In this document: positions 1-12,486 of the stretch, one piece after another
Layout of the letters: each line of letters starts with the position of its first letter
How positions within the stretch are numbered: position 1 is the first letter of the stretch
Source: Trichoplax sp. H2
Lineage: Eukaryota; Placozoa; Uniplacotomia; Trichoplacea
Assembly: GCA_003344405.1 (NCBI GenBank)
Contig: NOWV01000022.1
Location: forward strand, 434,001 to 498,000
Length of the DNA stretch: 64,000 bases
Direction of reading: 5' to 3'
Made by a program: the position numbers and the translations under genes
The notes under the pieces: model-generated
Told to the model about the DNA's origin: nothing
Databases searched by the model: none
What the model saw: only the letters and a program-made list of their open reading frames with translations

Positions 1-2096
1 GTTAGAAAATACTTGCAATTAAAGTAAGTATAACAAAGAAATTAATTATAACCTGCATACATACATTTCTAAATGCGATCGGTCCTAATAAGAAATTTTA
101 AGAGAATTGAATAATGTTATCGATTGGTATTTAATAACCATTTAAAGAAATTACTTATCAGTCATATCTAACATATACAAAAAATAGACTTTTACTTGAA
201 AATTATTAGTCATTTAAGTACATACTACTAACCTCGCCAATTTAGGTACACTGCACTGCAGCGCCAATTTCATAAGGCATACCTGTACTTTACTTGCACA
301 TACGAATATAACCTTTATACAATATCTTTTATCATACGTTTGTTTATCATGACATTCGATAAGCTGTATTATTCGTAATTCGTGGTATAGGCAAATGCCC
401 GAGCATTTATCATCAATGGTCTTTTGTGGCATAGAAAGTAAATAAAAAGAATGGATCTTGATATCTAGCGAAACTAAATTACGTATAATTAGTCCGATAA
501 GACAGACAGGACTTTACTAATTTGATGTTACAAATAGGCTACCCTGCCAATGTGAAGCACATTCATTTTCCAAATTGTTAATTTTATATGCATTCTAAGT
601 ATGCTCATTTTGACGCATCCAGACGCGAAAAGTGTTAACCTAATTAATCATCTTTTGTTAGTTTAGGTTGCACCTTTTAAGGCCAGAACTACAGTAGAAC
701 TGTAACCCTTATAGCTGCAGTAGCAAGTTGTAATTCTAGCCAGCACAATTCTACTTTACATTAATTTTCTGATGTAGTTTCATAAAAAAAAACGCATTTA
801 CGAGTGCTGGAGGTACTGGGGAGACGAACTGGCAAACACATTACTAAACCGCTAGAAGACCTGTTAGTAGACTAGGGTACAGTATAGGCGTAAAACACTA
901 GTACCCGTACGTACTAGGAATAGACTGACACCGGTTCATTCGATCATATCGATTGCCGACATTGTCACGCCCACCTATCAGGTGCTCCCGTAAGCGATTA
1001 CAGTACGTTAATTAAATTAATTAATAAACACCGTTATTAGCAAATCAAAACTGATTTGATGTTGATCAGAAATGCTGTTTTCCCTCTAAATAAATAGCTT
1101 GGCTGTACGTCTTAGCTACTTAAGGCGATGCTCTTATTAGCAAGGGAGTCTTTCATCTACTCAGCAAAATATTGATTGCAAATAGAGCAAAATTCAACGC
1201 GTCTACCGATCGAACTTTGAATTGAACCAGATTTCTAGTTTCTAAAATTGTTGCCTTAATTGCAAATATTAACCATCTTTCTAGAACTCTATCTTGATTC
1301 AAATTATTGTACAACGTTAAAATTAATCTACTCGCAAGTCAGGAAAACTGCGATCAGTAGCTACTATCAGTTGCCGTACATACTGCAGTGCTCCAGCATC
1401 AAACGCGAGCCCAATCGGATCGCAAGTTTAGAAAAGTTGATGGGCAGCTTTCATCATCATCAGTTTGAATCTGCAGCTTCTATCAGCTATTATAGCATCA
1501 GGTTCTATCTACTTTTTAAAATTTTTACCTCGTTCACTCTCTTTCTATAACTCTACCTCGATCCAAATTATTGTACGTAGTACGTTGTATCATACAACGT
1601 TAAGCTTAATCCACTCGCAAGTCAGGGAAACTGATCAACACCTTCATGTGAACTCCAATCAACAGCTACTATTAATTTAACCGTACATATTGTAGCATAA
1701 TTTACTGCAACACTGCAGCATTAAACTCAAGCTCAACCTGATTACAGGTTTAGAAAATTGATTAGCAGCTTCTATCTGCTATTACAGCATTAGGTTACAG
1801 CTATTCACAAGTCCAGAAAATTAATCAACACCTTTCGTCATCAATTCGGATCAACAGCTTCTATCAGCTATTACAATATCAGGTTCTATCTATTCGTCGA
1901 GAGTCTAGAAAATAAGTCAGTACCTTTTTCATCACTGATTTCCATTGATAACTTCTACCAGTAATCACTATTGTTTTTATTGTAATTATCTACTCAATAC
2001 ACCTGCAGGACTAGAGATTTACCTCTAGGTACGCGCATATTTTGATATAGACTATCGTACTTAACCTTATAACAAAAATTAATCAAATCATTCGAC
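1..2096. other. 5' flank of the first OATP gene; no gene seen
   Basis: No convincing coding exon is visible. The stretch from about 1310 to 1960 holds a degenerate repeat family, annotated separately. A 72-codon minus-strand frame near the left edge resembles nothing known and has no splice context, so it is not called. Confidence 0.6.
1310..1960. repeat. Degenerate 5'-flank repeat family, array 1
   Basis: Phrases such as CTCGCAAGTC..GAAAA, GATCAACACCTT, CAGCTTCTATCAGCTATTA and CATCAGGTTCTATCTA recur several times with substitutions and indels. Related phrases lie in front of the second OATP gene (about 7140-7460), so the array belongs to the duplicated unit. The copies are too diverged for a clean period by eye. 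Confidence 0.6.
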
Positions 2097-4931
2097 ATGG
2101 ACAGCAAGGAAAATCAAGGGAATACAGAAAAGAATGACAATATTAGTGACATGAAGTCGGAAGACAATTTAGCTAAGTCACGTTATGGATGCTTATGGTT
2201 CCAACCAAATTGGTTGCAATTCTTCAATAGTCCAATCTGGTTAACCTTCATTATTGGCTTATATCAATTTTTATATCAGGCAGTATCTGGTTTTAAAGGT
2301 AGTACCATCTCAACATTAGAGAAAGGATTTAATTTATCAGCAACCGATATTAGCGTTATCACAATCTTTTTCAATGTTCCCAATGCGATTTGTGGGCTAA
2401 TCTTTTCCTTCTTAGCTATTCATGGTCATAAAGGAAAATGGATGACTGCAAGTTTACTCATTGTCGGTATTGGTTTATTAACCTATGCTATGCCACATTG
2501 GATTATTGGTAGTTATCAAATTTTAAATCATTTAGTCTTTGGTAACAACGACGGTAATTGTCATCCTACCGGTACATCCAACAGCACACTTAATAGCACG
2601 TCCATACTTAGCTGTAATAATCACACTAAAGCTTCGAATGGATTATACTATTTTACTTTCGCACTTTCTCAATTTATAACTGGTGTTGGTGTTTGTACCT
2701 TACGTACAATCGGTTGGTCGTATATTGACGATAGTGTAAGCCCAACATCATCGCCATTATACATGGGATTTGTTTTAAGCATGCTTGGCTTAGGACCAGC
2801 TATTGGCTTTGTCCTTGGTGGTCTTGCTGCCAACACATTTGTTTACTGGCCACGACAACCTCCCGGTTAGTATTTTCAGAGTATGAAAATTATAAAAGTT
2901 CATAATGTTATTTCTATCTAATAGAAATCCTGTTATTAATTTATCTTGCTGTTATCTAAATGACAGAATTGCGGTTTCCTATCTAACTGTCAACGATATT
3001 TGTATATTAAATGTTTTAGCTGGACTGAACCCTGACAGTCCACAATGGTTAGGTGCTTGGTGGCTAGGCTATGTGGCTTCCGGTAGTTTACTGCTTACCT
3101 TAATTATTCCTATGATAGCGTTCCCTCGCCGCCTACCCAATTATGAAATTTATAAAGCTGAACGAGAAAAACTAGCAGTGGGTAAATCTAAAGTCGACCG
3201 CGAATATGGACGATCATTCAAAGAATTTTTACCAGCCACCAAAGAAATACTCACTAATATCCCGTTTATGGCAACAGTAGCAAGTGTGGTTATCAAAAGC
3301 ATTATGCTGTCTGGATTAGCGACTTTTTTGCCCAAATATATTGAATCACAGTTTGGTTTAAGGGCTGCGGATAGTAGTATATACGTTGGCATTATTATTA
3401 TATTTGGATTATTCGGTGGTATGGCCGTGGTAAGTATAGTAGCGTACATATTGAACTATTTCGCATATTGCACAGTATTATTAATAGTGCTTTGAAACCT
3501 AGACTGTTTACAAAAATTAGCTAACGTAATTCTATACACCGCATAATAAGAGCATACAGTCAGTAGATATTAATACTAACTAAACGTTCTACTCTTAAAA
3601 TGAAAACTTTTCAAATTTCTTCCAAAAGGGTGGCGGTGTAATGAAAGCTAAAAAGATGGGCGCAGTTTCTATTGCTAAATTTACATTCATCATTTCTGTC
3701 CTTGGGACCATTTCTGCTGCGCTCTTTTTCATGTTTAAATGTGACAATGCTAAAATTCCTGGGATTCACCGGTCATACACAAACACAAGGTTAATACCAT
3801 TTACTATTTCATCATTAGTCGTTGTCAACCATCCTGTAAATTAATTCAGCTATAAAATCTTTTATACACTTAATAGTAGCCGCATAATTAGCAGCTCAAA
3901 TTTGATATCCGCCTGTAATCGAGACTGTCAGTGCGGAATAAATACTTTCTACCCCATATGTGATTTGGAGAGCAAAATTACATACTTCTCACCTTGCCTC
4001 GCCGGTTGCCAATCGAGTCAGCGCAATGATACATATAAGGAGGTTCGAAATATTCTTTGTTATGATAATGTAATTAATTTTCATTAGATCTATGTATTGG
4101 TTAAGTTGAAAATTTTCAGAGCGACTGCTTGCTGACATACTTTAAACAGAAAATTTGAAACATAGTTACTACACAACGAACTGTATAACATATAATGTAA
4201 CAGGGCCTTGTTATTAACTTAATATTTTTATTTTAGGTGTACTATAATTGCAGTTGTATTCAGGGCTCAAGGCAATCCAATAGAACGTTTGATGCAATTA
4301 AGAATTATTGCCCCCGAAATTGTATTATTTTCATACCATTCTTAGTTGTAGTGGGTATATTGGTTTTCTTAACCTATATCAACTTAATGCTTGATACTCA
4401 ATTACTTTTGAGGTAACGTTTAAGTTCAATCAAAATTCGATTCATATCGATCATACAGTAACGATATATCAATATATCAATAATTTGTACTGTACTTGTT
4501 TTACGACATAATACTTTATCTCTTCTAATTAATTATGTTTCCAAATCATTCATAGATGCGTACCAGATAGCCAAAAATCGTTTGCTCTCTCGATAGAATG
4601 GGTTTTCATCCAGCTTATTGGCACAACTCTGGGCCCGTTGTTAATTGGTTATTCTATTGATGCTTCTTGTATACTTTGGAATGAACAATGTGGTGAAAAG
4701 AAATTTTGTTGGTTATATAATAACGCAAATATGACAAACTGGATCAGTGGATTAGCTTCTTTATTGAGAGGTATTGCAACTATCTTCTCCTTCATCGCGT
4801 GGTATAACCTTAGGAAAGATGTTATGAAAGAAAAGATACCCATGGATGTATCTAACGGAAATGTTCCATTAAAAAATCTTATTGATAGCGAAACTACCAA
4901 GTCCCACAAACCATCTGCATCAATCATTTAG
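2097..4931 (+). CDS. Organic anion transporter (OATP/SLCO family), paralogue 1
   Basis: Predicted plasma-membrane transporter of the OATP/SLCO family (12 membrane segments, organic-anion uptake or exchange); the substrate cannot be read from sequence. Coding exons: 2097-2865, 3020-3429, 3629-3789, 3895-4042, 4237-4412, 4556-4931. All join in frame at GT-AG borders and give 679 residues, the usual family size. The family signature DSPQWLGAWWLG sits at about 262-273. A glycine-rich first half with an N-glycosylation-rich extracellular loop (about 150-185) precedes it. Exons 4-5 encode the Kazal-like, cysteine-rich fifth extracellular loop (CNRDCQC...PCLAGCQ, then NCSC...YCPRNC). The ATG at 2097 is chosen because paralogue 2 starts at the matching place. 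The C-terminus is a short cytosolic tail. The next gene downstream is a tandem copy. Confidence 0.93.
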
Positions 4932-7528
4932 CATGAAGAAAATACAACTATCATAGCGGTAGTCTATTAAATAGGTTTTACCTAGTTTCTCTAAAGATTA
5001 CTTCAACATATTACTTCCTATATTAGCAGCTTTTAGGTAATAATTAAGTTAGCTTTTCATTTAAATCAATTTTCAGTTAATTACTGCCATTAAAGTGATT
5101 GATTAAAATTATAATGAATTCAATTTTCTATGTGTTTTTAAATGCACTTTCCCTTTACTACTCTAGTCTTACGTTCTCTCCTAGATCAAAATTACCGATT
5201 TTAAAGCAATAATGTCATTTCTATGCGTATAACTATTCCAATTTCGTTAACGCAGTTATAAAGTAACATTCTATACGTTTATTTGTTGAATATTCTTCTT
5301 AATGAACTCTTTTTCTTTCGTCCCATAATTACGACGAGAAGGCAAGGCACTATACTATTATCTATTCAAAGCGTATGATAATTTTTATTTTTATTTTTAC
5401 TTTATCAGTTACCTTCAGATATTTTTCTCAATGAGTTAAAGATTAATTAGCAATATATGATATATTGTTGATCCACGAAGCAGCGTATTATGCAAGCAGA
5501 AGTATATTAGTATTAGAAGCATATTAATGTACGTATGTAAAGCAATTTTGATTTGTCTAAAACTGTCGTATGACGTCTGCTTAAGGTTACTGTATCATTA
5601 TGAACTCAGAAAATTCGATAAAAGTTATTGAGTTAGTGTATTCTTGTTCAGACTTTAGAAATGTCTATAATTCTCTATTCTACTGGCATACTATGCAATT
5701 TAATGCCTTTCTTTTCAGTTTCTTATCTTGAAATGATTTATTAATCATGAACTTTATACGAGTACAGTAGGTATAGAATGAAAGGCGGTTTTCCTTGCGC
5801 TTTTAAATTATACTATACTCATATCTTATAGAAATATCCAATAAATTCGATATGCTATTTCTAAACATAAAGGAGCGATATCAATTTTGCTATCATTCTG
5901 GACGGCATGAATGTAGAATACCGTTGCTGATATGTTCTAATGCTTCAAAATTGAATGGATTACGGTTAATGATAAGTAGATCGAATTATAACCGAAGCTT
6001 TGGATAAATGCTGGCACAGTCATAACGGTAATTTGATAGCATTACAAATATAAGGAAATATTTATAATTAGAGTCACAAAAGAGCAATTGCGATACATAC
6101 TGTAGATTGCGAGCACGGCCTCAAGGGGGGAAAATTTGAAGCTTATTTATTTATTCCGTCGTTGGATAATTTCAAATAATATTGAATAAGCAATTTCACA
6201 AGTATAGAGAGCATAATAGCCGCATGAAAATGGCTTACGTTCATCATCTACGAGTACATGTCTATCTATTTTACCGTACATATAGTATATAAAAAGATGC
6301 AGGTTGCAAAATGATATGAAGGAGTTGGGAAAACATTGATTTAGCTAACTCAAATTGTTTTGCTAGATCAATTTTATTCGTTTATGCTGCATCTATTGAG
6401 GTCAGGAGTAGAGCTACAACTGTCATGGCAACACTCGCGCAAATGTATGGAAACAGATCCCTTGATTGCGATATTGTGCTCCAGGTAGTTTGTTGAATTG
6501 ACGTAAGGCATGTAAATTAGATATCTTTCTTGAAATTACTACAGTATATCCGGTGCTAGAATACAATTTGAGTGGCAAAATCTAATTTCTATCGGCTTAT
6601 GAGCCACGCCAAAAAAAGGATATTAAAGATGTCGTCGTTGGTCTCATATCCAACGCAATAATCTTCAACCATTGCTATGGCATCGATACTGACGTTTGCG
6701 TACTCTAATGACGTTGAGTAGAAGAAATTTTGTGGACGAAGTCTTCATACACAAAATGAACTCGTCTCTAACCCTAAACCATTATTATAGCATCAATACT
6801 CATATTTGCGTACCATTATGGCATTGAGTATGAGAAATTTGATTATTGTGCGATCACTAGGAAACATCGATTAAACAAATAAAAATTCACTTAATATTGA
6901 CCCAATTTGCTACTTTTTCCTTGACTTTATATCAACCTACGATTGAGGATTAATCTTAGGCCGATACCTTGGTTCTACATCTTGGGAAGGTTGTATTGAG
7001 GTAGGCTAACTTATGATCTTACTGGGTATGATAGCCATTGGAAGATGATACTGTTGTTTTGAATCTTCTACTCGTTCAATAGAATCTTGCTATAAAAGAA
7101 CATGGCTGCGGTGGACACTGTATAGTAATAGAATATCAACCTCAATCTACTCGTAAATCTGGAAAATTGATCGAAACCCTTCATCTATTATCGTTCATTC
7201 CAATTGGAAAACTTCCATCACAGTATTGAATTACGTAGTGGACTACCCACACCTACCTCAACCTACTCGCAAGTTTGGAGAATTAATCAATCATCACCTT
7301 TCTTCAACGTCCATTTCACTCAATAGCTTCTCAGTTTTTCTGCCGCATATTCAACTGTAATACTGACATTATATTGTACATCAATAAGCTCAATCCATTT
7401 GCAAGACGGAAAATTAATCAACACCTTTTCTTCGTCATCAAATTTCAATTAATAGTTTCTATTGGTCTTGATTCAATTTTGAATGATCCAATTACTATAC
7501 TAACAACAAGTTGATCCAATCATTCAAT
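4932..7528. other. Spacer between tandem OATP genes; no gene seen
   Basis: No supported exon. About 4970-5520 resembles the 3' flank of paralogue 2 (about 10600-11200). For example, a TTAAAGCAATAAT phrase precedes TATAACTATTCC in both, and GCTGATCCA-like and GTTGATCCA phrases recur. The duplication unit therefore reaches well beyond the coding region. The 3' end of the spacer carries the second copy of the 5'-flank repeat. Confidence 0.6.
7140..7460. repeat. Degenerate 5'-flank repeat family, array 2
   Basis: About three units of the type CTACTCGTAAATCTGGAAAATTGATC..CCTTCAT..AACTTCCATCA recur in front of paralogue 2. They match the family seen before paralogue 1. Confidence 0.55.
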
Positions 7529-10500
7529 ATGGAGAACCAAGAGAATCCAGGAATTATAGCAAAGAATGATAATACGAGTAACACGAAATTGAAAGACACG
7601 GTGGCTATATCAACAACCCAGACTAGATCACGCTACGGTTGTTTATGCTTCCAACCAAATTGGTTGCAATTCTTCAATAGTCCAATCTGGTTAACCTTCA
7701 TTATTGGCTTATATCAATTTGTATATCAAGCCGTGTCTGGCTTTAAAGGTAGTACCATCTCAACATTAGAGAAAGGATTTAATTTATCAGCAACCGATAT
7801 TGGTGTTATCACAATCTTTTTCAATGTTCCCAATGCGATTTGTGGGCTCATTTTTTCCTTCTTAGCTATTCACGGTCATAAAGGAAAATGGATGACTGCA
7901 AGTTTACTCATTGTCGGTATTGGTTTATTAATCTATGGTATGCCACATTGGATTATTGGTAGTTATCAAATTTTAAATCATTTAGTCTTTGGTAACAACG
8001 ACGGTAATTGCTATCCTACGATCACCAACCATACGCTTAATAGCACGGCCATCATTAGCTGTAATCACGCCAATTCCTCCAATGGATTATATTATTTTAT
8101 TTTTTCACTTGCTCAATTTATAATCGGCCTTGGTGTTTGTACCTTACGTACAATCGGTTGGTCGTATATTGACGATAGTGTAAGCCCAACATCATCGCCA
8201 TTATACATTGGATTTGTTTTAGCCATGTTCGGTTTAGGACCAGCTGCTGGCTATGTCGTTGGTGGCCTTATTGTCAACACATTTGTTTACTGGCCACGAC
8301 AACCCCCTGGTTAGTATTTTTGAGCGTTAATTTACTTTTCTCCGACATCACTGCATCCGTAATCAGATTAGATTATTGAATTACTAGATAATAATATAGG
8401 GGCAATTTATTCAATTTCTCCTTCTTTCATACTTATAATCGTCAAACTATGTACAGTAGATACGGGCAGAATACAATATCGTGATTGTGAATAAAGGTTA
8501 ACCTACCTACCTTTTCAGTATTAAAACTATAAAAGCTTAAAATTCTACTCTCTTCCTGTAGATATAATGTTCTCAATTTGTCTTACTGTTGTCTAAGGGT
8601 AGAATTATGCTTTCCTAGCTAACTGAAACAATATATTAAATTCTTTAGCCGGATTGAATACTGACAGTCCACAATGGTTAGGCGCTTGGTGGCTAGGTTA
8701 TGTGGCTTCAGGTATTTTACTACTTATCTTAATTATTCCTATGATAGCATTCCCTCGCTACCTACCCAATTATCAAACTTATAAAGCTGAACGAGAAAAA
8801 CAAGCCGTAGGTAAATCTAAAGTCGACCGAGAATATGGACGATCATTCAAAGAATTTTGGCCAGCTACCAAGGAGTTACTTACTAATATACCATTTATGG
8901 CAACAGTAGGAAGTGTGGTTGTCCAGAGCATTATGCTGTCAGGATTATCGACCTTTATGCCCAAATATATTGAATCACAGTTTGGTTTAAGGGCTGCGGA
9001 TAGCAGTGTATATGTTGGTATCATTCTTATAATTGGATTATTTGGTGGTATGGTTATTGTAAGTACTGTAAATATTCGTAATGTAATTATATTATTGTAT
9101 GTAACACTTTAAAACTAGGACTGTTTATGAAATTGACCAACATAGTACCATACACTGTATAGTACGTACTGCAGAAATTGATTATAAATATACCCTCTCC
9201 ACTTAAAACCAAAACTTTTCAAATTTCTTCCAAAAGGGTGGCGGTATCATGAATGCAAAAAAAATGGACGCACTTTCCATTGCTAAATTTACACTCATTG
9301 CCTCTATCCTTGGCGCTATTGCTGCAGCATTCTTCTTCATACCTAGATGTGACAATCCAAAAATAGCTGGAGTCTATCTATCATACGCAAATGCAAGGTT
9401 ACATGTCATTTACTTTTTCATTAAAACTATCTAAAATCTCTTTCGCTTAACTTCACTTAACGTAGCTTTCAATTTTCTAATATTACATGTGATAGCAGTG
9501 ATATAACTGGTAGGCCAAATTTGGTATCCACCTGCAATCGAAATTGTCATTGTGAAATAAACACTTTCAATCCAATATGCGACATGAAGAACAAAATTAC
9601 GTACTTTTCACCTTGCCATGCTGGTTGCCAATCAAAACAACCTAGTGAAATGTATAAAGAGGTTCGAAATATCGCTGTTTATCTTACTAAAATCAACTTC
9701 ATTATTAGACCTTTGTGTTTTAATTAAGCTATAAAACTGTTTAAAGTATTATAAACAGATGCACAAAATTTATAACTGAAATTACAAATACGGGCATTCT
9801 ATGATGAATCGTATAAATGTGACAAGCTCTATTATTATTTTTAGGTGTACTATAACTGCAGTTGTATTCAAGGCTCAAGACAATTAAACGCAACGTTTGA
9901 TGCTGTTAAGAACTACTGTCCTCGAAATTGTACTGTTTTTGTACCTTTCTTAGTTCTGTTGGGTATTTTAGTTTTTTTATCATATCTAAACTTAGTACCT
10001 GCAACGCAATTAATTATAAGGTAATATTTAAATTACATCAAAGAAAGGACTAATATACCTTATTTAGTTCGTACTTCTGTACATGTATAGACTACGCTCG
10101 CGGGCTTATTCTATTATAGGTATTGACATATTATCTGCTTTAATTAATCATGTTAACGTATTATTCACAGATGTGTTCCGGACAGCCAAAAATCTTTTGC
10201 TCTCTCTGTAGAATTTTTTTTCGTTCAACTTATTGGTACAATTCCAGGCCCATTACTTATTGGTTATTTCATTGATACATCTTGCGTACTTTGGAATGAA
10301 CAATGCGGTGAAAGAAAATTTTGTTGGTTATACGATAACGCAACCATGACATATTGGATCGGTGGCTTAGCTTGTCTGTTGAAAGGTGCTGCTACCTTCT
10401 TCTCCTATGTCGCGTGGTACTACCTTAGAAAAGATGTTATGAATGATAAGACACCAATGAATATAGGTAACGGAAATATTTCATCACGTAATTTCGAGGG

Positions 10501-10585
10501 TAATGAAACTACAAGGCTCCGTAAACTATCCGCATCTGTCATTGAGTGTGAAGAAAATGCAACCACGGCAGTAGTGGCCTCCTAA
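7529..10585 (+). CDS. Organic anion transporter (OATP/SLCO family), paralogue 2
   Basis: Tandem copy of the preceding OATP gene. Coding exons: 7529-8309, 8649-9058, 9237-9397, 9514-9661, 9845-10020, 10171-10585, giving 696 residues. Exons 2-5 are 410, 161, 148 and 176 bp, exactly as in paralogue 1. The family signature DSPQWLGAWWLG is at about 266-277. The Kazal-like cysteine loop is in exons 4-5 (CNRNCHC...PCHAGCQ, NCSC...YCPRNC). The start is the ATG at 7529 (MENQENPG), which aligns with MDSKENQG of paralogue 1; an in-frame TTG upstream is ignored. The C-tail is longer, ending ENATTAVVAS. Exon 1 is almost identical in DNA to paralogue 1 over long stretches, while introns and later exons have drifted. 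Substrate unknown. Confidence 0.93.
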
Positions 10586-12486
10586 TACAGATTTTACCAC
10601 GACTCTATGGATCCTTCAACATATTATTTCCAATATTAATAATTTTTAAAGTAACAATGTATTTCTTTTACCTAATTTATGTCTAATAGCAGTATCCTAA
10701 CTATAATTAATTGAAAATTATAATTGACTAGATTTCCTAACTATACTTTTTGGGTGTAATTACTATTCTCTGCTTTAAACTTTATTTTCTCTTTTAGATC
10801 AAATTTATCAATATTAAAGCAATAATATTATTTGCTGTATAACTATTCCGATTTCGCTAAAACAGTATTATGATCAATATTCATTTACTCATTCACTATT
10901 CTTCATATCGAAATTTTCTCATACTTTACATAAGTATTATGCAACGAATGTAAGACACTATTATCTGTTCATAGTATATAATAATTATCGTGACAGGCAT
11001 TTATTTTATTTATACTTATATAGTAATTTAAATATCATCATTTCAGAGACTTTCAAGCACTTTTGTAAAATGAGTTAATTTTATTGATCTAATTTAAGTC
11101 TGTAAATTTCTGTACTCTGAAATATTAGCGCTACCAGTAAGGTATCATTGCTGATCCATTGAAGCAATATATATGCAAACGGATATACATACTCGAAGCT
11201 ACATTGAGCTGTATAAAATCATCGGACAATGCATGTTGTCTATAATTAGACTAAAGTTGCTATACCTTTGTAACTTCAGAAATATGATCGACTACATAGT
11301 CAAAGTATTCTTGTTCAGTCAATGTGGAATGCTTATACTTTCATGGTTTACGCTATGTAATTTAGCTTTTTAAACTTTATGCGATCTAAATCATATTTCA
11401 TAGAAATATTCAATAGATTCAATGCCATATTTTTAAAGTTTAAGCGGATTGCTTTTAGTTCTTGGAGTTTCATGAATGCATTCATAATGCTATTAGTCTT
11501 TAGTCCTTTAAGATTTTATTAATTACTTAAATCAGGATACAGGTGAGGCTTTAAATAGTACTTCTTGGTTAATAGTGCTAACTTGGATGTAATAAAGCTA
11601 ATTCTTAGGGTCCACAATAAATTACTATCTGAATTTATAAAAGCAAATTAAGCTTTATTACAATAAAATCAAATGGTGACTGTATCTACAGCAAAATACC
11701 GGCTAGAAAAACTTCCGATCTTTTCAATGCATATACTTATAAGTTCTAGTGCATTACCTGTTAAGTATCGGTAGTAGCATTGCTGTATCATCACGCTTAA
11801 TACATACATTCACGCTTTCATGCGCCTATTACGTAATTAGAATACCATATCTTTCCGAGATACGAGCAACTAATCATATCAAACTACACAAGCATTGCAT
11901 CTTACTGTAGTATGTACTGGTAATTTCGATGCTAATTAGGAAATTTTTTCAATGCTAAACTCAGGGCACTATACTTGATATCGTTATGGAAGTGAGAAAA
12001 CATTTGAGGCTAGGGTAATTATGAAAATGAAATTAAAATATATGCATCTATTTTCGTATTCTAACAGTGACAACCTAAGAAATAATTTTAAGTTTATTAA
12101 ATATTCCCGACAAATAAAAACTATCGACAAGAAATTTCCAATTATCCATATCTACTGTATGTAAATAATGGATATTTTCATTCCGAAATTGTTAGTCGTT
12201 TAACATACCACTGAATATTTACCTATAGATTTATGATCTATTATAATATATCTTATATACTACGTTTACTTATCGTAGAATATGGTAAACTGCTTTATCC
12301 ATTACTGATAGTTTAGCTTTTAGCTTTTGATCAGAAATATGAGATAGATAAACGCCTTTCGATACCTACTATCAATAGTCTTATATATAAGAAATAAAGA
12401 CAGTTGATCATGCTATCTATTGAGACTGAAGTCTTAACAATCTAATATATAAATAGGATACGACCTCACTAGCTCGATCATAAACC
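10586..12486. other. Convergent intergenic region; no gene seen
   Basis: Lies between the 3' ends of paralogue 2 (+) and paralogue 3 (-). The first ~600 bp is the diverged counterpart of the paralogue 1 3' flank. A 66-codon frame at 11173-11373 has no splice or family support. Confidence 0.6.

Noticed and set aside
214-432. 72-codon minus-strand frame beginning with ATG (MPQKTIDDKC...)
   Set aside because: No recognisable domain, no convincing splice signals, and the length is within chance expectation for a six-frame scan of 64 kb.
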